Below the pieces are notes generated by a model. That model was not told the DNA's origin. It made no database searches and saw only the letters and a program-made list of their open reading frames with translations. A DNA stretch of 64,000 nucleotides from Mycobacterium spongiae (GTDB taxonomy: Bacteria > Actinomycetota > Actinomycetes > Mycobacteriales > Mycobacteriaceae). This document shows, in pieces, positions 47,335-57,300 of this stretch; the stretch's first letter is position 1, and every line of letters starts with the position of its first letter. The translations under genes and the position numbers were made by a program. Location of the stretch: the NCBI RefSeq assembly GCF_018278905.1, contig NZ_CP046600.1:1488001-1552000 (forward strand), written 5' to 3'.

Positions 47335-48450
47335 GTGGAACCTGATCGCCAAGCCGACATCGCGGCACTCGACTCCACCCTCACCACGGTGGAGCGGGTG
47401 CTCGACATCGACGGGTTGCGCGGCCGCATCGAGAAGCTCGAGCACGAGGCGTCCGATCCGCATCTGTGGGATGACCAGGCCCGCGCGCAGCGGGTGACCA
47501 GTGAGCTGTCGCACACTCAGGGGGAACTGCGGCGCGTTGAGGAGCTGCGGCGACGGCTGGACGACTTGCCGGTCCTCTACGAGCTTGCTGATGAGGAGGA
47601 AGGCCCGGCCGCGGCCGATGCGCTGGCCGAGGCGGACGCGGAACTGACCGAGCTGCGTGCCGAGATTGAGGCCGCTGAGGTGCGCACGCTGCTGTCCGGC
47701 GACTACGACGAACGTGAGGCGTTGGTCACAATCCGCTCCGGCGCCGGCGGGGTGGATGCCGCCGATTGGGCCGAAATGCTGCTGCGGATGTACGTCCGCT
47801 GGGCTGAGCAGCACAAGTACCAGGTCGAAGTGTTCGACACGTCCTACGCAGAAGAAGCCGGGATCAAGAGTGCGACATTCGCGGTGCACGCGCCCTTCGC
47901 CTACGGCACATTGTCGGTCGAACAGGGCACTCACCGGTTGGTGCGGATCAGCCCGTTCGACAACCAGAGCCGTCGTCAGACGTCGTTTGCCGAAGTCGAG
48001 GTGCTTCCCGTAGTGGAGACCACCGACCACATCGACATCCCAGAAGGTGACGTTCGCGTCGACGTCTACCGGTCCAGCGGACCCGGCGGGCAGTCCGTCA
48101 ACACCACCGACTCCGCGGTGCGGCTTACCCATGTCCCGACCGGCATCGTGGTCACCTGCCAGAACGAGAAGTCGCAGTTGCAGAACAAGGTTGCAGCGAT
48201 GCGCGTGCTTCAAGCAAAGTTGTTGGAACGTAAGCGTTTAGAGGAACGCGCCGAGCTGGACGCGTTGAAGGGGGATGGCGGCAGCTCCTGGGGTAACCAG
48301 ATGCGCTCCTACGTCTTGCACCCCTATCAGATGGTCAAGGATCTGCGCACCGAGCACGAAGTGGGCAATCCGGCGGCCGTCTTGGACGGAGACCTCGACG
48401 GATTCCTGGAAGCGGGGATCCGGTGGCGCAACCAACGAGATGACGACTAG
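47335..48450 (+). CDS. prfB: Peptide chain release factor 2
   Basis: Recognises UGA and UAA stop codons; 371 residues. The GGQ catalytic motif is in [16 protein letters not shown] and the stop-recognition tripeptide SPF is in [13 protein letters not shown]. The frame is continuous, with no in-frame UGA, so the autoregulatory frameshift found in many bacteria is absent, as is usual in mycobacteria. The start was set at GTG 47335 ([13 protein letters not shown]) to match the M. tuberculosis N-terminus. ATG 47314 is an alternative. No Shine-Dalgarno sequence is clear, so a leaderless transcript is possible. Confidence 0.95.
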   Translation: MEPDRQADIAALDSTLTTVERVLDIDGLRGRIEKLEHEASDPHLWDDQARAQRVTSELSHTQGELRRVEELRRRLDDLPVLYELADEEEGPAAADALAEADAELTELRAEIEAAEVRTLLSGDYDEREALVTIRSGAGGVDAADWAEMLLRMYVRWAEQHKYQVEVFDTSYAEEAGIKSATFAVHAPFAYGTLSVEQGTHRLVRISPFDNQSRRQTSFAEVEVLPVVETTDHIDIPEGDVRVDVYRSSGPGGQSVNTTDSAVRLTHVPTGIVVTCQNEKSQLQNKVAAMRVLQAKLLERKRLEERAELDALKGDGGSSWGNQMRSYVLHPYQMVKDLRTEHEVGNPAAVLDGDLDGFLEAGIRWRNQRDDD

Positions 48451-49426
48451 CACCTTCATCCTTGCGATGGCTACAGCCTCGCCGACGCAGCGCTGGCACG
48501 AGTTCTGGACCGGCGAGATTGGCGCATGGATCCTGAACAAGGGTCTGCGGATCGTCATGCTGCTGATCGTGGCCGTGCTAGCGGCACGTTTCGTAACCTG
48601 GGTCGCCACCCAGGTGACCCAGCGCCTCGATCTGGGGTTCGCCGCCAGTGACTCGTTGGTGCGCTCCGAGGAGACCAAGCACCGCCAAGCAGTGGCGTCG
48701 GTGATCTCCTGGGTGTCGATCGTCCTCATTTATGTCGTCGTCGCCTACGAGATCATCGACATCTTGCCGGTTCCGGTGGGCTCGCTGGTGGGGCCGGCGG
48801 CGGTGCTGGGCGCCGCGCTCGGCTTCGGTGGCCAGCGGCTGGTCCAGGACCTGCTTGCCGGGTTCTTCATCATTGTCGAGAGGCAGTACGGGTTCGGGGA
48901 TCTCGTCGAACTCAGCATGCTGGGGTCGCCGGAAAACGCGGCCGGCACGGTCGAGGAGGTCACGCTGCGGGTGACCAAGCTGCGCTCGAGCGACGGCGAG
49001 GTTTTCACCGTCCCTAACGGCAACATCGTCAAGTCGATCAACCTGTCGAAGGACTGGGCGCGCGCGGTTGTGGACATCCCCGTTCCGACCAGCGCCGACC
49101 TCGGCCAGGTCAACGAAGTCCTGCATCAGGAGTGCGAGCTCGTGCGCGACGACGACGTCCTGGGGAAGTTGCTGCTGGATGCGCCCACCGTGATGGGGGT
49201 GGAGAGCATCGCGGTCGACACCGTCACCCTCCGGCTGGTGGCCCACACGTTGCCCGGCAAACAGTTCGAGGCGGGTCGGCAATTGCGCGTACATGTGCTT
49301 CGGGCGCTCGCTCGCGCGGGTCTCGTTGCCGCCACCGACGCACCGCCTAAGGACGGGGCGCTCGTCGTTCGGGCGCCGGCGAGCGCCGGAAGCGACGAAA
49401 CCCGGGATCCGGAGCGGCAGCGATGA
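48440..49426 (+). CDS. MscS-family mechanosensitive channel, Rv3104c-like
   Basis: Membrane protein of 328 residues. Hydrophobic helices lie near residues 29-50, 85-105 and 112-135. The pore-lining and following region reads [20 protein letters not shown] and [20 protein letters not shown], the MscS signature, followed by the beta domain with [20 protein letters not shown] and PNGNI. It should open under hypo-osmotic shock. ATG at 48440 overlaps the end of prfB by 11 bp; ATG at 48467 is an alternative. It overlaps the next gene by four bases. Confidence 0.9.
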   Translation: MTTSTFILAMATASPTQRWHEFWTGEIGAWILNKGLRIVMLLIVAVLAARFVTWVATQVTQRLDLGFAASDSLVRSEETKHRQAVASVISWVSIVLIYVVVAYEIIDILPVPVGSLVGPAAVLGAALGFGGQRLVQDLLAGFFIIVERQYGFGDLVELSMLGSPENAAGTVEEVTLRVTKLRSSDGEVFTVPNGNIVKSINLSKDWARAVVDIPVPTSADLGQVNEVLHQECELVRDDDVLGKLLLDAPTVMGVESIAVDTVTLRLVAHTLPGKQFEAGRQLRVHVLRALARAGLVAATDAPPKDGALVVRAPASAGSDETRDPERQR

Positions 49427-49851
49427 AACTGCGGTTCAGTCGCGGCTTCTGGCAGCGGGGTGATGACCAGACGACGCGCCGGCCCGGCCACGTGTTCGGC
49501 GGCCGGGTTCGGGTGTCGACGCTGGTGTTGATCGGGGCGTTTCTTGCCGTCTGGTGGGTCTACGACACCTATGGGCCGCAAGACCCGGCCGATGGTGGCG
49601 CGCCGACCCAGGTGGTGCCGCCGGGATTTGTCCCCGACCCCAACTACACCTGGGTGCCGCGCACCAGAGTCCAGCCGCGACCACCCACGACCACGGTGCC
49701 GCCGACCAGCGAGCCGAGCACGCCCCCGGAAACTCCGACGCTCCCGCCGTTGCCGTTTGAGTTGCCCCCGCCGTTCGGCCCGGACACCCCGAGTCCACCA
49801 GCGCCGGCACCACCCCCCGAGCCGGGGCCGCCACCAAGCGCCACCCCTTAA
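49423..49851 (+). CDS. Proline-rich membrane protein, Rv3103c-like
   Basis: Protein of 142 residues. A basic N-terminus is followed by one helix ([20 protein letters not shown]) and then a Pro/Thr/Ser-rich extracytoplasmic tail. The middle has the patch [20 protein letters not shown]. It is conserved in position between the MscS-like gene and ftsE. The function is unknown; a cell-wall-spanning or division-related role is a guess from the neighbours. ATG overlaps the upstream stop (ATGA). Confidence 0.85.
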   Translation: MKLRFSRGFWQRGDDQTTRRPGHVFGGRVRVSTLVLIGAFLAVWWVYDTYGPQDPADGGAPTQVVPPGFVPDPNYTWVPRTRVQPRPPTTTVPPTSEPSTPPETPTLPPLPFELPPPFGPDTPSPPAPAPPPEPGPPPSATP

Positions 49852-49916
49852 TCCGAGCCGCCTGCGGGTTGAATCTCACCCGCTGGCGACACTCACGGCT
49901 ACACTGGCGAGCCGTG

Positions 49917-50606
49917 ATGATCACCCTGGACCATGTCAGCAAGCAGTACAAAGCGTCGGCGCGTCCAGCGTTGGATGACGTCAACGTGAAGATCGACAAG
50001 GGTGAGTTCGTCTTCCTCATCGGGCCGTCGGGCTCGGGCAAGTCGACGTTCATGCGGCTGCTGCTCGCGGCAGAGAGCCCGTCAGCAGGCGATATCCGGG
50101 TGTCGAAGTTTCATGTCAACAAACTGCGCGGTCGGCATGTACCTCGTCTGCGTCAGGTGATCGGCTGCGTTTTCCAGGATTTCCGGTTGCTGCAGCAAAA
50201 GACGGTGTACGAGAACGTCGCCTTCGCTCTGGAGGTCATCGGAAGACGCAGGGATGCGATCAATCGGGTTGTCCCCGATGTGCTGGAAACCGTGGGGCTG
50301 TCCGGCAAGGCCAACCGGCTGCCGCACGAGCTATCGGGCGGCGAGCAGCAGCGAGTCGCGATCGCCCGCGCGTTCGTCAACCGGCCCCTGGTTCTGCTGG
50401 CCGACGAGCCCACCGGCAATCTTGACCCAGATACCAGTAAGGACATCATGGATTTGTTGGAGCGGATCAACCGCACCGGGACCACGGTGCTGATGGCCAC
50501 TCACGACCACCACATCGTCGACGCGATGCGGCAGCGGGTGGTCGAACTGTCACTTGGCCGGCTGGTTCGAGACGAACAGCGTGGCGTCTACGGGATGGAT
50601 CGCTAA
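49917..50606 (+). CDS. ftsE: Cell-division ATP-binding protein FtsE
   Basis: ABC ATPase of 229 residues, the length of M. tuberculosis FtsE. Walker A is in [17 protein letters not shown], the signature is [15 protein letters not shown], Walker B is [15 protein letters not shown], and the switch His is in MATHDHH. With FtsX it regulates peptidoglycan hydrolases at the septum. The start ATG at 49917 ([12 protein letters not shown]) is preferred over an upstream in-frame ATG 16 codons earlier, which lacks homology. The stop is directly followed by the ftsX start. Confidence 0.96.
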   Translation: MITLDHVSKQYKASARPALDDVNVKIDKGEFVFLIGPSGSGKSTFMRLLLAAESPSAGDIRVSKFHVNKLRGRHVPRLRQVIGCVFQDFRLLQQKTVYENVAFALEVIGRRRDAINRVVPDVLETVGLSGKANRLPHELSGGEQQRVAIARAFVNRPLVLLADEPTGNLDPDTSKDIMDLLERINRTGTTVLMATHDHHIVDAMRQRVVELSLGRLVRDEQRGVYGMDR

Positions 50607-51500
50607 GTGCGCTTTGGCTTTCTCCTCAACGAGGTCCTGACCGGCCTGCGTCGCAACGTCACCATGACGATTGCGATGGTCCTGACGACGGCGATCTCTA
50701 TCGGCCTATTCGGTGGTGGTCTGTTGGTCGTCCGGTTGGCCGACAATTCCCGCGACATCTACCTGGACCGGGTCGAGACGCAGGTTTTCCTTACCGACGA
50801 CATTTCGGCGAACGACGTCTCGTGTGACGCCAATCCGTGCAAGGCGCTTCGAGACAAGATCGAGGCGCGACAAGACGTCAAGTCGGTGCGCTTCGTCAAT
50901 CGCGAGGACGCCTACCAAGACGCGATCCGCAAGTTCCCGGAGTTCAAGGACGTCGCCGGTAAGGATTCTTTCCCGGCGTCGTTCATTGTGAAGCTGAACA
51001 ACCCCGAGCAGCACACGGAATTCGACGACGCCATGCGCGGCCAGCCCGGGGTGCGCAGCCTGCTCAACGAGAAAGACCTGATCGACCGCCTCTTCGCCAT
51101 ACTGAACGGCCTGAGTAATGCCGCGTTCGCGGTCGCTTTGGTTCAAGCGGTTGGGGCGGTCCTGCTTATTGCCAACATGGTCCAAGTTGCGGCGTACACG
51201 CGGCGCACCGAGATCGGCATTATGCGCTTGGTCGGCGCCAGCCGCTGGTATACCCAGCTGCCCTTCCTCGTGGAGGCGATGCTGGCCGCGGCTGTCGGTG
51301 TCGGCATCGCCGTTCTCGGCTTGATTGCGGTGCGGGCGATGTTCCTGGAAAACGCGTTGAACCAGTTCTACCAAGCTCACCTGATCGCCAAAGTTGACTA
51401 CGCCGACATCCTTTACATCGCGCCGTGGCTGCTGTTGTTGGGTGTGGCGATGGCCGGGTTGACGGCCTACGGAACGTTGCGCATCTACGTGCGGCGATAG
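50607..51500 (+). CDS. ftsX: Cell-division permease FtsX
   Basis: Membrane partner of FtsE, 297 residues with four predicted helices and a large extracytoplasmic loop after the first. The loop holds two cysteines close together ([12 protein letters not shown]), as in mycobacterial FtsX, and should contact RipC-type peptidoglycan hydrolases. The cytoplasmic coupling segment is [19 protein letters not shown]. The start is GTG at 50607, immediately after the ftsE stop. smpB begins 2 bp after its stop. Confidence 0.96.
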   Translation: MRFGFLLNEVLTGLRRNVTMTIAMVLTTAISIGLFGGGLLVVRLADNSRDIYLDRVETQVFLTDDISANDVSCDANPCKALRDKIEARQDVKSVRFVNREDAYQDAIRKFPEFKDVAGKDSFPASFIVKLNNPEQHTEFDDAMRGQPGVRSLLNEKDLIDRLFAILNGLSNAAFAVALVQAVGAVLLIANMVQVAAYTRRTEIGIMRLVGASRWYTQLPFLVEAMLAAAVGVGIAVLGLIAVRAMFLENALNQFYQAHLIAKVDYADILYIAPWLLLLGVAMAGLTAYGTLRIYVRR

Positions 51501-51502
51501 CC

Positions 51503-52018
51503 ATGTCCAAGAAACCGCCGTCGCGCGGCGGGGCAGCTGCGGTCGGCGGCAAAGGCGGCAGAAAGATCGTCGCAACCAATCGCAAAGCCCGGCACAATTA
51601 TTCGATCATCGAAGTGTTCGAAGCCGGGGTAGCGCTGCAAGGCACCGAGGTGAAGAGCCTGCGCGAGGGGCATGCGTCGTTGGCTGATTCCTTCGCCACC
51701 GTCGACGACGGTGAAGTGTGGTTGCGCAACGTGCACATCCCCGAATATCAGCACGGCAGCTGGACCAACCATGAACCTCGACGCAATCGGAAACTGCTGT
51801 TGCACCGTCGCCAGATCGACACCCTGATTGGCAAGATCCGCGACGGAAACTTCGCCCTGGTGCCGTTGTCGCTGTATTTCGCTAACGGCCGGGTCAAAGT
51901 TGAACTCGCGCTGGCACGAGGCAAACAGGCACGCGACAAGCGCCAGGACATGGCTCGCCGCGATGCCCAGCGTGAAGTGCTGCGCGAGCTGGGGCGGCGC
52001 GCCAAGGGCATGACCTGA
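51503..52018 (+). CDS. smpB: SsrA-binding protein SmpB
   Basis: Binds tmRNA and brings it to stalled ribosomes; 171 residues. The core includes [21 protein letters not shown], cut to [17 protein letters not shown], then [19 protein letters not shown] and [15 protein letters not shown]. The C-terminal helix is rich in basic residues ([20 protein letters not shown]). ATG at 51503 follows the ftsX stop. A longer open frame upstream lies inside ftsX. The partner RNA gene ssrA is about 1 kb downstream on the same strand. Confidence 0.97.
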   Translation: MSKKPPSRGGAAAVGGKGGRKIVATNRKARHNYSIIEVFEAGVALQGTEVKSLREGHASLADSFATVDDGEVWLRNVHIPEYQHGSWTNHEPRRNRKLLLHRRQIDTLIGKIRDGNFALVPLSLYFANGRVKVELALARGKQARDKRQDMARRDAQREVLRELGRRAKGMT

Positions 52019-52072
52019 TCTCGTCCCAGGGTCGCCCACGGCTGCGCGCGCCGACGGGCCTAGGATCCCACC

Positions 52073-52918
52073 ATGGCCAATCGTCCCCTCACCGTGCTGG
52101 ACAAATCCGACGTACTAGCGGGGCTTTTTGCTGTGTGGGACGCCCTCGATGCGTTGCTTGCTGAGCTATCGGCGACGGACTGGCAGGCCCCCAGTCCGCT
52201 GCCCGGGTGGAACGTTCAGGCCCTGGTGTCGCACATCGTCGGTACTGAGTCGTTTCTGCTGGGCATCGCCGCACCCGAGCCAGACATCGACGTCTCGGCG
52301 CTCGCGCATGTGCGTAACCCGATCGGCGTGATGAACGAGATCTGGGTGCGTCGTTTGAGTGAGGAAGCGGGCGGCGAGGTCTTCCAGCGGTTCCGTGAAG
52401 TCACCGCCAAAAGGCGCAAGGCGCTCGCGAGCCTTACTGATGACGAATGGAACGCGGCGACCACGACGCCGTCGGGTCCCGACACCTATGGGCGGTTCAT
52501 GCGGATACGCGCCTTCGACTGTTGGATGCACGAGCAGGACATTCGTGCGGCGCTATCGCGCCCGTCGTCCGACGATGAGCTCGCGGGACCGGCGTCGCGT
52601 CTGGCGCTCGACGAGATCTCGTCCAGCATGGGTTTCGTCGTCGGCAAGCTGGCCAAAGCGCCCGATGGTTCGCGCGTGCTGTTCGAACTGACCGGCCCGG
52701 TGGCGTGTGATATCCGGGTTAGCGTCGATGGTCGGGCTCAGGTTGTCGACGACTTCGGCGGACAAGAACCGACGGCGACGATTCGCCTGGACGGGCTTCA
52801 GTTCACGAGGCTCACCGGTGGACGCCCAATGAGCCCGGCCCGCCCCCAGGACATCGACCTTGACGGCGACAACGACGTGGCCGCCAACATCGTCGAGCGG
52901 CTGAAATTCGTGATCTGA
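52073..52918 (+). CDS. Mycothiol-dependent maleylpyruvate-isomerase-type (DinB-like) protein, Rv3099c-like
   Basis: Protein of 281 residues. The N-terminal half is the four-helix DinB/MDMPI domain (LAELSATDWQAPSPLPGWNV, then VSHIVGTESFLLG with a conserved His) and a later RAFDCWMHEQDIRAAL with another His, giving a likely metal site. The C-terminal half resembles a sterol-carrier-like domain. Members use mycothiol as cofactor, but the substrate here is unknown. It lies between smpB and ssrA as Rv3099c does. Confidence 0.88.
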   Translation: MANRPLTVLDKSDVLAGLFAVWDALDALLAELSATDWQAPSPLPGWNVQALVSHIVGTESFLLGIAAPEPDIDVSALAHVRNPIGVMNEIWVRRLSEEAGGEVFQRFREVTAKRRKALASLTDDEWNAATTTPSGPDTYGRFMRIRAFDCWMHEQDIRAALSRPSSDDELAGPASRLALDEISSSMGFVVGKLAKAPDGSRVLFELTGPVACDIRVSVDGRAQVVDDFGGQEPTATIRLDGLQFTRLTGGRPMSPARPQDIDLDGDNDVAANIVERLKFVI

Positions 52919-52935
52919 TCGGGAAGATAATTCCG

Positions 52936-52963
52936 TTGCCGCTGGTTGGTAGCGGCGTACCAT
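52936..52963 (+). promoter_or_regulatory. Candidate promoter of ssrA
   Basis: TTGCCG at 52936-52941 and TACCAT at 52958-52963 with a 16-bp spacer, about 48 bp before the mature tmRNA 5' end. Position is suitable, match to consensus moderate. Confidence 0.4.
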
Positions 52964-52969
52964 AGATTG

Positions 52970-52990
52970 TCCCGCCGAAGGTCGGCGGGA
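52970..52990 (+). other. Hairpin in the pre-tmRNA leader
   Basis: A 9-bp perfect stem, TCCCGCCGA against TCGGCGGGA, with a 3-base loop. It lies 20 bp before the mature 5' end of tmRNA. It could affect RNase P processing or precursor stability. Confidence 0.55.
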
Positions 52991-53010
52991 ACGCGCAGAC
53001 AATCAAGACA

Positions 53011-53377
53011 GGGGCTGAACGGTTTCGACTTCGCGCATCGAATCAAGGGAAGCGTGCCGGTGCAGGCAAGAGACCACCGTAAGCGTCGCTGCAACCATAT
53101 AAGCGCCGATTCACATCAGCGCGACTACGCTCTCGCTGCCTAAGCGACGGCTAGTCTGTCAGACCGGGAACTCCCTCGACCCGGACCCTGGCATCAGCTA
53201 GAGGGATCCACCGATGAGTTCGGTCGCGGGGCTCATCGGGACACCAACAGCGACTGGGATCGTCATCTCGGCTAGTTCGCGTGACCGGGAGATCCGAGTA
53301 GAGGCATAGCGAACTGCGCACGGAGAAGTCTTGAGGGAATGCCGTAGGACCCGGGTTCGATTCCCGGCAGCTCCACC
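53011..53377 (+). ncRNA. ssrA: Transfer-messenger RNA
   Basis: The 5' end GGGGCUGAACGGUUUCGACU pairs with the 3' end CAGCUCC to form the acceptor stem. The T-arm GGGUUCGAUUCCC is just before it. The tag frame at 53105-53143 reads ADSHQRDYALAA and a UAA stop, identical to the mycobacterial tag. The encoded 3' end is CCACCG, so the final A of CCA must be added after transcription. It works with SmpB, encoded upstream. Confidence 0.97.
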
Positions 53378-54369
53378 GAGCGATCAACCGCCCGCACCGA
53401 CGACATCAAGATCGGTGACGGGCCACATTGAAGGCGAGAATGGCGTGCAACTCGCCGCGTGCGCGGTCGGCGTAGATCCTGGCGTGTCGCGATCGCCGGC
53501 CGCCCCGACATGCCGTGGGGTAGGTGAGGGGGACCGCTTGGCCACGCGTGTCGCCGCCGTGGCTGTCTCGGGTGCGACAACTGCCCTGCGCAGACCGCCT
53601 CGTGGAAAGTCGAACCGCCAGCTGAGCACTTAGCAGCGTGGGTCCGCCCACACCCTCGGGGCGGCCAGCTCCGATGCCCAGCGAACGCTTTTCCGGGGTG
53701 CGGCGTTGTTGGACCTGGGCGAGTCCATCACGGCCGGACATTCCTTCCATACTGTGTTGTCAATGGCGGCTGCCCGCGTCGGTCGCGGGTGGCGGCGTCG
53801 CCACAGGGACTGCAATCGGTGCGGTCGATCCTGGCTCGGTCAGGACCGATGAATGCGTCGTGGTTGGGGTTGGGCGGCTCGGTCCCACGCGGCTCGGATC
53901 GATCGTGTTGGCCCGCGCGGGTGGCCATGCGTGTCTGGGTGGCCTACCAGTCAGCGGCGGGCGCGCACCGGCTTCGACGCGGTCCGATATTGGGCGCGGG
54001 CTTGTTATACACGTGCATTGCCACGGGGCTATCCGCTTGCTTTCAGCAAACATCAATGCAACGAATTTTGGTTAGGGTGGGCCGCGCATTGTTGCTTGCT
54101 AGATGAGTATTATCAAATGTCAACAAGCTATTGGCATTCGCTGTATACTCTGCTGACGTCTCTTGAGGAGCGTATAGAGATCAAACCAGCAAAGGAAAAC
54201 TGATGATCATTGGGGCCGTCAGTGACGGTGCCGACGGGGCCAGCGGGACTTCGATTTGTTGCCGCGGACGGCTGTGTCGTGGGGCTTCTCGGTTTTCCCC
54301 GCAGGCCGGGTCCAAGCGAAGAGTCTTGGGATTCCCCGTGCTGCGACAACTATGTGTAGGAGGACCGGA
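53378..54369. other. Intergenic region downstream of ssrA, no gene seen
   Basis: About 1 kb. Frames here lack recognisable content. The last 300 bp are relatively AT-rich, with TATACT at 54144-54149 as a possible -10 element for the PE_PGRS gene. AGGAGG about 8 bp before ATG 54370 is its ribosome-binding site. No clear terminator for ssrA was found. Confidence 0.45.
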
Positions 54370-57300
54370 ATGTCTCTTGTAGTGGCGTCCCCGCAGGCGT
54401 TGGCGGCGGCGGTGGCCGATCTTGAGGGTATTGGTTCGGCATTGGGTGTAGCCCATGTGGCCGCTTCGGCTCCGACAACGGCGGTGCTAGCGGCTGGTGG
54501 CGATGAGGTGTCGGCGGCCATCGCGGCGCTGTTTTCTGGGCATGGACTGGACTATCAGGTGCTTAGCGCGCAGGTGGCGGGGTTTCATCAGCAGTTCGTG
54601 CAGACGTTGAACGGTGCTGGGGGTGCGTACGCGACGGCTGAGGCTGCTAATGCTTCGCCGTTGCAGAGTCTTGAGCAATCCGTGCTTGGGGTGATCAACG
54701 CACCCACTCAGTTCTTGTTAGGACGCGCGTTGATCGGTGACGGCGCCAATGGAACGGCGGTGGGGCAGGCCGGCGGCGATGGCGGGTTGCTGTACGGCAA
54801 TGGTGGGACCGGCGGGGCGGGCGGGCGCGGTGGTGATGCCGGGTTGATAGGTAACGGCGGGGCCGGCGGCAGCGGGGTGGGTTTTGGCTTGTCGGGCGGC
54901 GCTGGCGGCAATGGCGGGTTGTGGTACGGCAACGGCGGGGCCGGCGGAGTCGCCGGGACCGGCGCCACCGGGGCCGGTTTGGCTGGTGGGGCTGGCGGCG
55001 GCGCCTGGTTGTTCGGTGCTGGTGGCGCTGGCGGTGTTGGTGGGGCTGGGGGCGCTGCGGCGATGGCTGGTGGTGTTGGTGGTGCTGGCGGGTTCGGTGG
55101 GTGGTTGGTCGGCAACGGTGGCGCTGGCGGTTCAGGTGGCAGCGGCGGTGTCGGTGGCGTTGGCGGTAGCGGTGGTGTCGGTGGTGGTATCGGGATGTTT
55201 GGCCCGGGGTTGTTTGGTGCCGGTGGGGCTGGTGGGCACGGCGGCAGCGGCGGCGCTGGCACTGGTGGTGGTGTCGATGGTGGCGATGGTGGGGCCGGGG
55301 CTGTTGGTGGGCCCGGCGGGTCGTTGTTTGGTTTTGGTGGGACTGGCGGTGGTGGTGGGCATGGTGGCATCGGCGGCGATGGCATCGCGGGCGGCAGCGG
55401 CATCGCTGGTGGCGCTGGTGGCGCTGGTGGCGCTGGTGGCGCTGGTGGAACTGGTGGCGCTGGTGGGTTGGTCGGGGCCGGCGGTGTTGGTGGTGCTGGT
55501 GGTTCTGGTGCTTTGGGTGGCGTTGGCGGGGTGGGTGGCGATGGGGCCGCCGGGGTGACCGGTGTCGCCGATGGTGCCGGCCAGGCCGGTAGTGCGGGTG
55601 GTGCTGGTGGCGCGGGTGGCGCTGGTGGGGTCGGTGGGGGCGGCGGATCTGCCGTTGTGGGCCCTGTAGGCGGCCAAGGTGCGGGGGGCACTGGCGGGGG
55701 CGGGGGTAATGGTGGGGCCGCCGGTGCTGGTGGGGCGGGCGCTGTCGGCGACATCACGATCAACGGTGGAGCCGGCGGGGCCGGCGGCAACGGCGGCAAT
55801 TCCGGTGCTGGCGGCGCGGGCGGGGCCGGTGGTGCCGGTTCGACGCAGGGTAGCGAGGGCGCCAGCGGCGTAGCTGGCGGTGGCGGTCACGGTGGCGCTG
55901 GCGGGGCCGGCGCGGATGCCGCGGTGGCTGGTCAGGCCGGCGGGGCCGGTGGTAGGGGCGGCGACGGCGGGTTGTTCGGCAACGGCGGCAACGGCGGCCG
56001 AGGCGGCAACGGTGTCGCTGGCGCCGCGGGTACCACTGCCGCCGATGGCAACGGCACCACCGGCCGGAACGGCGGGGCCGGCGGGGCCGGCGGTGCTGGC
56101 GGTGCTGGTGGCGCCAACGCCGGTGACGGCGGTGACGGCGGGGCCGGCGGGCACGGCGCCGACGGCGGTGCCGGTGGTGCCGGAGCCGCCGGAACCGCCG
56201 GGAACATCACCGTCAACGAGGGTGCCGGTCAGGCCGGCGGTCATGGTGGTAACGGCGGGGCCGGTGGTAACGGCGGAGCTGGAGGTGCCGGTGGGGCCGC
56301 GTTAGCCGCAACTGGTCAGGCCGGTAGCCAAGGCGCCGGCGGCAACGGTGGGGCCGGCGGCAACGGTGCGGCCCCCGGTGCCGGTGGTGCGGGCGCTAAC
56401 GGCGACATCACCATGAACAGCGGTGCCGGCGGGGCCGGCGGCAACGGTGGCAATCCCGGCACCGGCGGCGCGGGCGGTCTCGGTGGTGCCGGTTCGACCG
56501 CGGGTAGCGACGGTGCTAGCGGCATCGCCTCCACCGGCACCGCCGACGGTGGAGCCGGTGGAGCCGGCGCGGACGCGACGGTGGCGGGTCAGGCCGGCGG
56601 GGCCGGTGGCCAGGGCGGCGATGGCGGGTTGTTCGGCAACGGCGGAAAGGGCGGCGCCGGCGGGGCCGGCGCCGCCGGCGCCGCCGGTGGTACCGCGGCT
56701 GATGGCAACGGCACCACCGGCGAGATCGGCGGGGCCGGTGGAGTCGGCGGTGCTGGCGGTGCTGGCGGTGCCAACGCCGGTGACGGCGGTGCCGGCGGGG
56801 CCGGCGGGCACGGCGGCAAGGGCGGTGTCGGCGGGGCGGGCGCCACCGGAGCCCCCGGCGACATCGCCGTCAACGAGGGTGCCGGTGGGGCCGGCGGTCA
56901 TGGCGGTGACGGCGGGGCCGGCGGCAACGGCGGAGCTGGCGGGGCCGGTGGGGCCGCGGTAGCGGCATCTGGTCAGGCCGGCAACCAAGGCGCCGGTGGC
57001 AACGGCGGGGCCGGTGGGCGCGGTGGGGCCCCCGGTGACGGCGGGGACGGTGCTAACGGCGGCATCACCATGAACAACGGTGCCGGCGGTAACGGCGGCA
57101 ACGGCGGTAACCCCGGTGCCGGCGGCGTTGGCGGGACCGGAGGTGGCGGCTCGACCCCAGGCACCCAAGGCGCGACCGGCACAAGCCCCAGCACAGGCGG
57201 AGACGGCGGGGCCGGCGGGGCCGGCGCAGCCGGCGTCGCAGCCATCGGTACCGGCCCGCTGCAAGGTAAAGGTGGCGCCGGCGGCGACGGCGGCAACGGC

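Noticed and set aside
47314..48450. Programmed frameshift in prfB
   Set aside because: The frame is continuous through the region where an in-frame UGA would occur, so no frameshift is needed.
53151..53387. Minus-strand ORF across the tmRNA gene
   Set aside because: It overlaps the highly structured ssrA gene and has no protein features.
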